A DNA stretch of 32,112 nt, taken from an uncultured Alphaproteobacteria bacterium (lineage in GTDB: Bacteria; Pseudomonadota; Alphaproteobacteria; Rhizobiales; Ancalomicrobiaceae). Where the stretch lies: contig CALFRR010000173.1 of the NCBI GenBank assembly GCA_937919435.1, positions 1 through 32,112 on the forward strand, in the 5' to 3' direction. Position 1 is the first letter of the stretch. Every line of letters starts with the position of its first letter. The notes beneath the pieces were generated by a model. It saw nothing but the letters and a program-made list of their open reading frames with translations, searched no databases and had not been told where the DNA came from. The translations under genes and the position numbers were made by a program. This document shows, piece by piece, positions 17,344 through 24,451 of the stretch.

Positions 17344-18353
17344 CGGTTGGAGACCTCGATCAGCTTCTCGAGCCGGGCCTGAGCGGCACCACCGTCGATC
17401 GCCTTGGTCGCGAGGCGGACGCCTTCGGCGAGGTCGGCGACCTTCTCGGCGACCACCGCGGCGGCGGCGGCGTTCATCAGCACGATGTCGCGATAGGCCG
17501 ACGGCCGGCCGGCGAGCACGGCGCGCAACGCATCGGCGTTGGCGGCGGCGTCACCGCCCTTCAGCGCCTCGTCGGGATGGCGGGCGAGACCGACCGATTC
17601 CGGCGTGACGGTGAAGGTGCGGACCCGACCGTCCTTCAGCTCGGCGACGTGGGTCTCGCCGGTCACGGTGATCTCGTCGAGCCCGTCGGAGCCGTTGACC
17701 ACCCAGGCGGCGGTCGTGCCGAGATTGGCCAGCACCCGGGCCACCGGTTCGACCCAGGCCTTGGCGAAGACGCCGGTCATCTGGCGCTTGACCCCGGCCG
17801 GATTGGCGAGCGGGCCGAGCAGGTTGAAGACGGTGCGGGTGCCGAGTTCGACGCGGGCCGGGCCGACGTGCTTCATCGCCGAGTGGTGGGCGGGGGCGAA
17901 CATGAAGCCGACGCCGGCCTCGCGGACGCATTGGCCGATCCTGTCGGCGCCGATGTCGATCTTCACCCCGAGGGCGACCAGGACGTCGGCCGAGCCGGAC
18001 TTGGAGGAGAGTGCCCGGTTGCCGTGCTTGGCGATCGGGATCCCCATCGCCGCGGCGACGAAGGCGGAGGCCGTGGAGACGTTCCAAGATCCCGAGCCGT
18101 CGCCGCCGGTGCCGACGATGTCGACCGCATCGGCGGGGGCGGCGACCCGGAGCATCTTGTCGCGCATCACCTCGACCGCACCGGTGATCTCGTCGATCGT
18201 CTCGCCGCGGACCCGGAGCGCCATCAGGAAGCCGCCGATCTGGGCCGGGGTCGCCGAACCCGACATCATCACGTCGAAGGCGGTGCGCGCCTCTTCGCGG
18301 CTCAGGCTCGCGCCGGTGGCGGCCTTGCCGATCAGCGCCTTGAGGTCGGTCAT
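17340..18353 (-). CDS. trpD: Anthranilate phosphoribosyltransferase
   Basis: TrpD joins anthranilate to phosphoribosyl pyrophosphate. The 337-residue protein has the family motif GTGGDGSGSWNVSTA, followed by AKHGNRALSSKSGSADVL, MFAPAHHSAMKHVGPAR, TVFNLLGPLANPAG and VVNGSDGLDEIT. Length is standard. The ATG at 18353 (MTDLKALIGKAA) begins 29 nt after the trpG stop, with a GGAGA-like ribosome binding site. The stop overlaps the trpC ATG. It is not fused to a TrpG domain, consistent with the separate trpG upstream. Confidence 0.97.
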   Translation of the reverse strand: MTDLKALIGKAATGASLSREEARTAFDVMMSGSATPAQIGGFLMALRVRGETIDEITGAVEVMRDKMLRVAAPADAVDIVGTGGDGSGSWNVSTASAFVAAAMGIPIAKHGNRALSSKSGSADVLVALGVKIDIGADRIGQCVREAGVGFMFAPAHHSAMKHVGPARVELGTRTVFNLLGPLANPAGVKRQMTGVFAKAWVEPVARVLANLGTTAAWVVNGSDGLDEITVTGETHVAELKDGRVRTFTVTPESVGLARHPDEALKGGDAAANADALRAVLAGRPSAYRDIVLMNAAAAAVVAEKVADLAEGVRLATKAIDGGAAQARLEKLIEVSNR

Positions 18354-18382
18354 GAGAGGTCTCCGTCGGATGCGGTCGTCCG

Positions 18383-18988
18383 TCAGGCGGCGCGGTGTTC
18401 GCGGCGCCGGTCGTTGAAGTCGCGGGCGATCTCGAGGAAGTTCCGGATCAACTGCGCCCCGTGCTCGGAGGCGATCGACTCGGGATGGAACTGGACGCCG
18501 TGGACCGGGTGCTCGGCGTGCATCGCGCCCATGATCAGCCCGTCTTCGGAGAAGGCGACCGGGGTCAGCGCGTTGGGCAGACGGTCGCGCTCGACGATCA
18601 GCGAATGGTAGCGGGTGGCGGTGAAGCCCTCCGGCAGGTCGCGGAAGACGCCGAGCCCGTCGTGCAGGATCCGACTGACCTTGCCGTGCATCAGGTAGGG
18701 GGCGCGGATCACCCGGCCGCCATAGGCCTGGCCGATCGCCTGATGGCCGAGGCAGACGCCGAAGATCGGCACCTCTGCGCCGAGCCGCAGGATCGTCTCC
18801 AGGCAGACGCCGGCCTCGGACGGGGTGCAGGGGCCGGGGGAGAGGACGATCCCTTCGAAGTCGCGCCGGGCGATCTCGTCGACCGAGATCCTGTCGTTGC
18901 GCACCACCTCGAGCTCCGGACCCTGTTCGCCGATCAGGTGAACGAGGTTCCAGGTGAAGCTGTCGTAGTTGTCGATGACCAGGAACAT
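18383..18988 (-). CDS. trpG: Anthranilate synthase glutamine amidotransferase subunit
   Basis: TrpG hydrolyses glutamine and delivers ammonia to TrpE for anthranilate synthesis; the homologue PabA serves aminodeoxychorismate synthase, and some bacteria use one subunit for both. The 201-residue class I amidotransferase has IDNYDSFTWNL at the start, LSPGPCTPSEAG, the nucleophile C79 in GVCLGHQ, and the HPES pair H168 and E170. The ATG at 18988 was chosen because it begins the family N-terminus (MFLVIDNYDSF); an in-frame ATG at 19024 adds only twelve polar residues. It is the first gene of the trpGDC-moaC-moeA string. Its usual upstream partner trpE lies about 5.4 kb away, beyond the accessory block. 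Confidence 0.95.
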   Translation of the reverse strand: MFLVIDNYDSFTWNLVHLIGEQGPELEVVRNDRISVDEIARRDFEGIVLSPGPCTPSEAGVCLETILRLGAEVPIFGVCLGHQAIGQAYGGRVIRAPYLMHGKVSRILHDGLGVFRDLPEGFTATRYHSLIVERDRLPNALTPVAFSEDGLIMGAMHAEHPVHGVQFHPESIASEHGAQLIRNFLEIARDFNDRRREHRAA

Positions 18989-19084
18989 GGGTGCGCGCGA
19001 GCCTCGGTGGCGGAGGTCCGTCACAGATAGCGAGGCGGGGCGGCTTTGTCACGCGATGGGACCGGGGTGCCGGGTCCTGCGGGG

Positions 19085-19112
19085 AGAATAGGAAAATATT
19101 CCTCTCGCGCAA
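19085..19112 (-). promoter_or_regulatory. Putative sigma-70-type promoter for trpGDC-moaC-moeA
   Basis: On the minus strand TTGCGC (19112-19107) is followed after 16 nt by TATTCT (19090-19085), about 95 nt before the trpG start. The match is moderate. The spacer and -10 flank contain an AGGAA-N4-TTCCT inverted repeat (19090-19103), a possible operator. A trpG promoter is expected here because trpE is no longer adjacent. No leader peptide with tandem Trp codons follows. Confidence 0.35.
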
Positions 19113-19159
19113 AACGGGTGCGATGGTGGTATGCTCTCGGAGCCAGCGAGATACCCGCC

Positions 19160-20018
19160 ATGCTCTCCCGATCTCCTCTCGTTCCCCCGCCGCCGTCGAT
19201 CGGCGCGCTGCGCTCCGACATCGCCTGGACCCGCGTCGTCATCGCCGCCGACCGGTTTCGCGATGCCCTCGACCGCTGCACCTGGAACCCCGATCAACCT
19301 CGGATTCCCGCCGGAGAATCCGGCGGCGGTCGCTGGACCGACGGGACGGGCGGAGGCACGACGCGACGACCGGCGATCGAAGGATCGCATCCGCCTCGCC
19401 GATGTCTCGGAGAAACCGTCGGCAGAACTCCTCGCCGATCTGAAACGGAAGATCGACGCCGCCGACGATAGGTTGGCCAATGCGCTGGCGCGCGGCTCCT
19501 CGGGGCTCGAGATCTCGCACGCCGAGATCGATCGCGCCCGTCTGTCGATCGCCGAAAAGGCACTCGAACGGGTGGGGTCGACCGAGCGGGCACAGAATGT
19601 ATCCAAGGATAATTACCGGGCCGGTGCGAACAAATGTAACCTCTTCGTTTACGATACTCTGAAGGAAGTCGAGGCCGATCCGCCGTTGGCCAACGGAGGT
19701 GCATTCTTCAACTGGTTTGGACAAGGTGTCCCAATCTATCCGGTGCTCGCAGGGCAGTGGGCAGATCCGGATTTCGATATCGCAGGATGGGCCGCCGTAG
19801 AGGGCCGACCACAGGTCGGTGATGTTCTGGCAAAGCGAAGCCGTGGGGGCTTTCTGCTCGGGTTCACAGGGCACGTCGCCGTCTTCGTGGGATATGAGGG
19901 GAACGAGGGTAGATCGGTCAGCGGCCGAGAGAAGGCGGTCGTGTTCGAGAACTGGCCGTTCGACAGACCGGACAAGACCTACACGGTCCGCCGCTATCGA
20001 GGAGTGCGGACGCCATGA
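19160..20018 (+). CDS. Putative secreted cysteine peptidase/amidase toxin, frame interrupted near 19340-19375
   Basis: Two frames together look like one protein. From the ATG at 19160 the first frame is strongly coding (IGALRSDIAWTRVVIAADRF, then WNPDQPRIPAGESGGGRWTDG, a proline/glycine motif I recall from hypothetical and toxin-like proteins of alphaproteobacteria). Somewhere in 19340-19375 coding character passes to the +1 frame (KDRIRLADVSEKPSAELLAD), which runs to 20018. After a helical linker, the C-terminal 140 residues look like an NlpC/P60 or CHAP-type fold: cysteine in NKCNLFVYDTL (codon 19635), histidine in TGHVAVFVGYE (codon 19872), then VVFENWPFD. This suggests a peptidoglycan amidase or endopeptidase. 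There is no signal peptide. The stop overlaps the first ankyrin gene (ATGA). The interruption may be a mutation, programmed frameshifting or a sequence error. Domain assignment is by eye. Confidence 0.6.
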
Positions 20019-20743
20019 GCCGGAGTCCGCGACGACGCGTCTTGCGCATCTACGGCGTCGCTCTCGCGTCGGTGATCGTGTCGTTCGTCGTCTTCGTCGG
20101 TGGGCTCGTCGCGTTCGACGAATGCCACGAACGCTGGCCGCAGCAAACCGAACTCGCGCTCGTCTGGACGATGGAGATCCTCGGCATCGGCGACGGCGAG
20201 CAGCGCTACGTGACGGCGCTCCATCTCGATGGCGGGGCGGCTCTGATGGCCCGGATGCATGCTCACGGCTTCGATCCCAACCGGCGGATGGGTGCCGAGA
20301 CACCGCTGTCTCTGGCTCTCGGGTTCTCCTTCGGTGAAGCGCTCCGGCCGGAGAAGCTCGCCGTCATATTGGACGCCGGGGCCGACCCGAACCTTACGGA
20401 CGGTCTCGGATATCCACCGATCGTCATGGCCGCGCACCTGGGGGTAGTGGAGCACCTGCGCCTGCTGCTCGACCACGGCGCCCGGCCGAACGTCGTCGAT
20501 CCGACCGGCCGGACCGCGGTCGATCATCTCGGCTCGCGCGGTTCGGACTTCGTCGGTGTCGCCGTCGCCCTGCTGCTCGATCGCGGACTCGATCCCTGCA
20601 CCACGGTTCGTCGTCGGGCCGGGCTTCCGGAGAGGTACGGGGTTTCCCTCTCGGACTGGCTCGCCGCAGAAAAACTCCCCGACCTCGCCCGCCGCGCCGA
20701 GGCGGCCTGTGCGGCGAAGCGGGCGGGGGAGGGGGCGCCATGA
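20015..20743 (+). CDS. Membrane-anchored ankyrin-repeat protein, paralogue A (putative immunity protein)
   Basis: This 242-residue protein has an arginine-rich N-terminus (MSRSPRRRVLR), one membrane segment at about residues 12-34, and at least three ankyrin-like units: GFDPNRRMGAETPLSLAL, ILDAGADPNLTDG and LLLDHGARPNVVDPTGRTAV, followed by LLLDRGLDPC and a helical end (LSDWLAAEKLPDLARR). Positive charges before the membrane segment predict the repeats on the periplasmic side. Its start overlaps the toxin-like stop and its stop overlaps paralogue B, both as ATGA. Ankyrin proteins next to toxins are known immunity proteins in polymorphic toxin loci, so neutralising the adjacent hydrolase is the favoured role; this is inference. 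Unlike the other copies, it lacks the LCxxxC cysteine pair. Confidence 0.8.
   Translation: MSRSPRRRVLRIYGVALASVIVSFVVFVGGLVAFDECHERWPQQTELALVWTMEILGIGDGEQRYVTALHLDGGAALMARMHAHGFDPNRRMGAETPLSLALGFSFGEALRPEKLAVILDAGADPNLTDGLGYPPIVMAAHLGVVEHLRLLLDHGARPNVVDPTGRTAVDHLGSRGSDFVGVAVALLLDRGLDPCTTVRRRAGLPERYGVSLSDWLAAEKLPDLARRAEAACAAKRAGEGAP
20572..20635 (+). repeat. 64-nt conserved block in paralogue A
   Basis: An identical 64-nt block encodes the LLDRGLDPC unit in paralogues A, B (21294-21357) and D (22738-22801). Paralogue C has several differences in the same place. Confidence 0.85.
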
Positions 20744-21465
20744 CCCGTCCCCGCCTTCGGCGCGTCCTGAAGCCCCTCGGCCTCGCCCTCGCGTCGTTGG
20801 TCGGACTGTTCGCTGTCTTCTACGGTGCGCTCGTCGCCTACGACGAATGCCACGACCGTTGGCCGCAGCAGACCGATCTCGCGCTCGTCTGGGCGATGGA
20901 TCTCCTCGGGGTCGCCGAGCCGGAAGAGCGTTATGCCTTTGCCCTCGAGCTCGACGGCGGCAGCGGGTTGATGCGCTGGATGCATTGGTGGGGATTCGAT
21001 CCGAACAGGCCGATGTATCGCCACACCCCGTTGACGGGGGCTCTGGACTTGCTTTTCGCGCCTCCTTCGCCCGACAAGCTCGTGGTGATCCTCGACGCCG
21101 GGGGTGACCCGAACCGAGCCGACGCTGACGGGCGGCTTCCGCTCGTCATGGCCGCGGCGCAGGGGCGGTCTGCGCTGCTCACCGTCCTCCTCGATCGCGG
21201 AGCCGCTCCGAACTCCCGGGATCGGGCCGGCGATGGAGTCCTCGATCGGCTCTGTGCTTACGGATGCGACGACAAACCTCGCTCCATCGCCCCGCTGCTC
21301 GATCGCGGACTCGATCCCTGCACCACGGTTCGTCGTCGGGCCGGGCTTCCGGAGAGGCACGGGGTTCCCCTCTCGGACTGGCTCGCCGCAGAAAAACTCC
21401 CCGACCTCGCCCGCCGGGCGGAAGCCGCCTGCGCGGCGAAGGCGGCGGGGGAGGGGGCGCCATGA
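20740..21465 (+). CDS. Membrane-anchored ankyrin-repeat protein, paralogue B
   Basis: The 241-residue product has the same build as paralogue A: MTRPRLRRVLKPLG, a membrane segment, DECHDRWPQQTDLALVWAMD (close to A), ankyrin-like units GFDPNRPM, VILDAGGDPNRADADG and LLDRGAAPNSRDRAG, then LCAYGC and LLLDRGLDPC. The final unit begins PLLDRGLDPCTTVRRRAG and is nearly identical to A at DNA level. Its first 29 bases match paralogues C and D instead, so the gene is a mosaic. Overlaps of 4 nt on both sides indicate coupled translation. The cysteine pair LCxxxC plus DPC and AAC would fit disulfides in the periplasm. The molecular target is unknown. Confidence 0.8.
   Translation: MTRPRLRRVLKPLGLALASLVGLFAVFYGALVAYDECHDRWPQQTDLALVWAMDLLGVAEPEERYAFALELDGGSGLMRWMHWWGFDPNRPMYRHTPLTGALDLLFAPPSPDKLVVILDAGGDPNRADADGRLPLVMAAAQGRSALLTVLLDRGAAPNSRDRAGDGVLDRLCAYGCDDKPRSIAPLLDRGLDPCTTVRRRAGLPERHGVPLSDWLAAEKLPDLARRAEAACAAKAAGEGAP
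21294..21357 (+). repeat. 64-nt conserved block in paralogue B
   Basis: Second copy of the block found at 20572-20635 and 22738-22801. Beyond the block, A and B remain almost identical for about 75 more nucleotides. Confidence 0.85.
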
Positions 21466-21587
21466 CCCGTCCCCGCCTTCGGCGCGTCCCGAAGATCTTC
21501 GGCGTCGCTCTCGCGTCGCTGATCGTGTCGTTCGCCGTCTTCTACGGTGCGGTGGTCGCCTACGACGCCTACGAAGAGCGTCATCAG
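21400..21587 (+). repeat. 188-nt direct repeat, copy 1 (B/C junction)
   Basis: This segment covers the end of paralogue B and the first 42 codons of paralogue C. By eye it is identical to 22122-22309, offset by 722 nt. Identity at third positions shows recent duplication or gene conversion. Confidence 0.9.
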
Positions 21588-22187
21588 GTCGAGGCCGCCG
21601 TGTTCGAACTCTGGGTCGGCGAGATCCTGCGCCTCCACGATCGGGAGTGGCGCTACGTCGCTGCGGTCGCGACGCCCGGCGCCGAATCCGTTTTGAAATG
21701 GATCCTCTGGTGGGGCCTGGATCCCAACGGACCGATCCGAGACTGCACGCCGCTGACCGTCGCTCTGGACTATCCTGAAATCTACACGACGCCGGAGAAG
21801 ATCGCCGCCATTCTCGACGCAGGTGCCGATCCGAACCGTCGGGACGGGGCTGGTCGACTGCCGATCGTCCTTGCCGGCGAACAGAGTTGGCCGGCCCTGT
21901 TCACCCTCCTCCTCGATCACGGTGCCGATCCGAATGCTCGCGACGGCGAAGGCCTGGGCGTTCTCGACAATCTCTGCGTGAGCTGGTGTCGAGACACGCC
22001 CGGCTCCATTGCCCTGCTGCTCGATCGCGGGCTCGATCCCTGCACGATGGTTCGTCGTTGGGCGGGAACACGGGAGAGGTCGGGGGTTCCGCTCTCCGAT
22101 TGGCTCGCCGCCGAAAAGCTTCCCGACCTCGCCCGCCGGGCGGAAGCCGCCTGCGCGGCGAAGGCGGCGGGGGAGGGGGCGCCATGA
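21462..22187 (+). CDS. Membrane-anchored ankyrin-repeat protein, paralogue C
   Basis: The 241-residue product begins MTRPRLRRVPKIFGVALASL, with the membrane segment ending AVFYGAVVAYDAYEERHQ, which is identical in paralogue D. Ankyrin-like units are GLDPNGPIRDCTPLTVAL, ILDAGADPNRRDGAGRLP and LLDHGADPNARDGEGLG. The LCVSWC pair and LLLDRGLDPC follow. The last 60 residues differ from the other three copies (DPCTMVRRWAGTRERSGVPL), so this copy escaped the homogenisation seen in A, B and D. Both ends overlap neighbours as ATGA. A bare ankyrin scaffold gives no catalytic function; protein binding is expected. Confidence 0.8.
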   Translation: MTRPRLRRVPKIFGVALASLIVSFAVFYGAVVAYDAYEERHQVEAAVFELWVGEILRLHDREWRYVAAVATPGAESVLKWILWWGLDPNGPIRDCTPLTVALDYPEIYTTPEKIAAILDAGADPNRRDGAGRLPIVLAGEQSWPALFTLLLDHGADPNARDGEGLGVLDNLCVSWCRDTPGSIALLLDRGLDPCTMVRRWAGTRERSGVPLSDWLAAEKLPDLARRAEAACAAKAAGEGAP

Positions 22188-22309
22188 CCCGTCCCCGCCT
22201 TCGGCGCGTCCCGAAGATCTTCGGCGTCGCTCTCGCGTCGCTGATCGTGTCGTTCGCCGTCTTCTACGGTGCGGTGGTCGCCTACGACGCCTACGAAGAG
22301 CGTCATCAG
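22122..22309 (+). repeat. 188-nt direct repeat, copy 2 (C/D junction)
   Basis: Second copy of the 188-nt repeat, covering the end of paralogue C and the start of D. The two copies flank one complete gene unit, so recombination between them would add or remove exactly one ankyrin gene in frame. Confidence 0.9.
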
Positions 22310-22906
22310 CGCGAGGCCGCCGTGCTCGAACTCTGGGTCGGTGAGATCCTGCGCCTCCACGACTGGGAATGGCGCTACGTCGCCGCGGTCGCGACGCCCG
22401 GCGCCGAGTCGGTGGTGAAATGGATCCACTGGTGGGGCCTGGATCCGAACGGGCCGATCCGAGACTTCACGCCGCTGACGATGGCCCTCGACCATCCCGA
22501 CATCAAAGTCCGGCCAGAAACCCTCACCGTGATCCTCGAGGCGGGTGCGGATCCCAACCGTCGCGATGCGGGCGGCCGTCTCCCGATCGTCATGGTCGCC
22601 GATCGAGGTTTCCCGGAACTGCTCGACATTCTCCTCGCTCACGGGGCCGATCCGAATGCTCGCGACGGTGAGGGCCTGGGGGTTCTCGACAGCCTCTGCG
22701 TCGACGGGTGCCGAGACACGCCCCGCTCCGTCGCCCTGCTGCTCGATCGCGGACTCGATCCCTGCACCACGGTTCGTCGTCGGGCCGGGCTTCCGGAGAG
22801 GCTCGGGGTTCCCCTCTCCGATTGGCTCGCCGCCGAAAATCTCCCCGACCTCGCCCACCGGGCGGAAGCCGCCTGCGCGGCGAAGCGGGCGGGGACGTCC
22901 GGGTGA
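22184..22906 (+). CDS. Membrane-anchored ankyrin-repeat protein, paralogue D
   Basis: The 240-residue product shares its N-terminal 42 residues with C and its C-terminal block with A and B. Units seen are GLDPNGPIRDFTPLTMAL, ILEAGADPNRRDAGGRLP, LLAHGADPNARDGEGLG and LLLDRGLDPCTTVRRRAG, with LCVDGC between. It is the last gene of the array: instead of the GEGAP end and ATGA junction found in A-C, it ends AKRAGTSG, and the stop lies 8 nt from the end of the convergent TadG-like gene. The altered tail marks where the repeat array stops. The role is inferred to be the same as for the other copies. Confidence 0.8.
   Translation: MTRPRLRRVPKIFGVALASLIVSFAVFYGAVVAYDAYEERHQREAAVLELWVGEILRLHDWEWRYVAAVATPGAESVVKWIHWWGLDPNGPIRDFTPLTMALDHPDIKVRPETLTVILEAGADPNRRDAGGRLPIVMVADRGFPELLDILLAHGADPNARDGEGLGVLDSLCVDGCRDTPRSVALLLDRGLDPCTTVRRRAGLPERLGVPLSDWLAAENLPDLAHRAEAACAAKRAGTSG
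22738..22801 (+). repeat. 64-nt conserved block in paralogue D
   Basis: Third identical copy. The flanking sequence then diverges from A and B at several positions, so the shared block has a sharp edge, as expected from gene conversion. Confidence 0.85.
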
Positions 22907-22914
22907 ACCCCGGT

Positions 22915-24225
22915 TCAGTTGGAGATGCGCAGCGTCTGGGTGATCTGGACCACCGCGGTGTTCATCGCCGCCTGGATCGCCGGGCCGTCGTCGGCGGAGA
23001 AGTACCACGACGCGCTCGACGCGCAGGCCTTCATCGCCGCCGGCATCTTGGTCGCGTAGGGCGCGACGATCTGGTTGTACTGGTCGTCGTTCGGCACCAC
23101 CGGATAGGTCGCCTCGATGGTGATCAGGGTCAGGTTCGAATTGAGATTCTTGATCGTCGTACAGGCGGTCGTGTAGTCGACGTCGGTCGACCGGCCGTAG
23201 GTCGTCCCGGACGCGGGAAGATCTTCGAGCCCGTCGGAGATGAAGACGACATAGGTCTTGCGTGCCGTCGAGGTGGTCCCGTCGCCGACGTTGGTGATCT
23301 GGCTCTTCAAAGAGGTGAGCGCGCTCGTCGTCTTGCTGTAGCCCCAGTTGGTCGACGCCTTGCCGACCGGTTCGATGTCGATCGTCGCCGCCTTGGTGAT
23401 CGCCGTCGACATGCTGGTGGTCGACGACAGCAGCGTGTTGAAGGTCGTCGCATAGGTGTAGATCGACGTCTTCGATCCCGCCCCGGCCTTGGTCAGAGCC
23501 GTGTTCAGGGACGACAGGAAGGTCTGGATCGCCGTATTGACGTAATCGATCTTCAGATCGATGCCCTTGTTGGCGGCGAGGACGCGATAGTCGGTCGATC
23601 CGTAGTAGTGGTAGGGGTCGTGGCAGGCGAATCCGCAGTAGCCGAAGGCGGAGCTGGCCTGGAGCTTCGCGATGTCGGCGGAGGTGCCGCCGATCGCCAT
23701 CGACCCGGAGATGTCGACCAGGAAGATGAACTGGTAGTAGGAGACCGGAAGCGCGGCGACCGCCGAGGCGTCGGCGCCGATCGGGATCTCCTTCAGCCCG
23801 AGGATGCCGGAGAGCGTGGTGGCGGATCCGGCGGCCGCCGTCACGTTGGCGGTGATCGCCTGGGCCGAGGGAATCGTCATGGTCGGGGTGATCGTCGCGG
23901 CGCTCGACAGGACCAGCGACGCGGTCTGGGCGGCGAAGGTCGTCTTGGCGGCGGTGATGCCGGCGGTGGCGGCGGCGGTGGCGTTGGCGGTCGACCAGCC
24001 GTTGGTCGAGATGTAGTCGGCGGCGGTGCGCGAGGCGGCCAGCGCCGCGGTGTCGGCCGCGGTCTGGAGTTCGGAGCGGTTGCGCTGCGCCACCGCATAG
24101 TCGATCGCCATGCCGACCGCGAAGGCGAGCGGGATCATCGACAGCGCCAGGACGATGGCGAAGCCGGCCGACCGATCCTCGGCGAAGCGACGGCAGAGCG
24201 TCCCCGCAGTGTGCCGCATGTTCAT
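22915..24225 (-). CDS. TadG-like pilus-assembly protein with von Willebrand factor A domain
   Basis: The 436-residue protein starts with a TadE/TadG-type N-terminus: RSAGFAIVLALSMIPLAFAV (membrane segment about 20-42), then DYAVAQRNRSELQTAADTAALAAS. A Ser/Thr/Ala-rich stretch leads to a von Willebrand A domain with the metal site D171, S173, S175 in FLVDISGSM and a later YVVFISDGLEDLP. Four cysteines lie in the insert YCGFACHDPY and near the end. TadG proteins are minor parts of Tad (Flp) pilus systems, but solitary copies such as this are common in alphaproteobacteria and their role is unclear. Two starts are possible: the ATG at 24225 (GGGAG 4 nt upstream) or 24219 (10 nt). It is convergent with the ankyrin array and faces away from it. 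Confidence 0.85.
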   Translation of the reverse strand: MNMRHTAGTLCRRFAEDRSAGFAIVLALSMIPLAFAVGMAIDYAVAQRNRSELQTAADTAALAASRTAADYISTNGWSTANATAAATAGITAAKTTFAAQTASLVLSSAATITPTMTIPSAQAITANVTAAAGSATTLSGILGLKEIPIGADASAVAALPVSYYQFIFLVDISGSMAIGGTSADIAKLQASSAFGYCGFACHDPYHYYGSTDYRVLAANKGIDLKIDYVNTAIQTFLSSLNTALTKAGAGSKTSIYTYATTFNTLLSSTTSMSTAITKAATIDIEPVGKASTNWGYSKTTSALTSLKSQITNVGDGTTSTARKTYVVFISDGLEDLPASGTTYGRSTDVDYTTACTTIKNLNSNLTLITIEATYPVVPNDDQYNQIVAPYATKMPAAMKACASSASWYFSADDGPAIQAAMNTAVVQITQTLRISN

Positions 24226-24409
24226 CGATCTCCCGATCCGCGCCGACCCGATCCGCCGACCACACCCATGATGATCGCCAGACGCTGAGAGATTGCTAAT
24301 CCGATCCGCGAAAGACGCGGGAGAACCGCGACCTCGCGGCGCATGTCGTCGCCCGGAGAAACCGGCCGGAAAAGCTCGGAAGGTCGGGCGTTGGCGGGCG
24401 ACCGGGACG

Positions 24410-24430
24410 GCGGCGGGGATCACCCGCCGC
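24410..24430 (-). terminator. Possible terminator hairpin after trpE
   Basis: A perfect 8-bp stem, GCGGCGGG/CCCGCCGC with a 5-nt loop, lies 22 nt past the trpE stop. There is no T-run on the minus strand, so it may act with other factors or not at all. Confidence 0.4.
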
Positions 24431-24451
24431 GTGGAGCTCGATCCGCGACGG

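Noticed and set aside
18989..19084. Trp attenuator leader before trpG
   Set aside because: No short open frame with adjacent Trp codons and no competing hairpin plus T-run was found; trpE also has only 19 nt upstream, leaving no space for one.
19131..19340. Alternative ATG at 19131 in the same frame as the toxin C-terminus
   Set aside because: The 70 residues it adds are Pro/Ser/Arg-rich with poor codon-position bias, while the other frame in this stretch reads as a normal protein with a known-looking motif.
20015..22906. Repeats here as a CRISPR-like or insertion element array
   Set aside because: The repeats lie inside open reading frames at gene-length spacing and are explained by paralogous ankyrin genes; no spacers, terminal inverted repeats or transposase are present.
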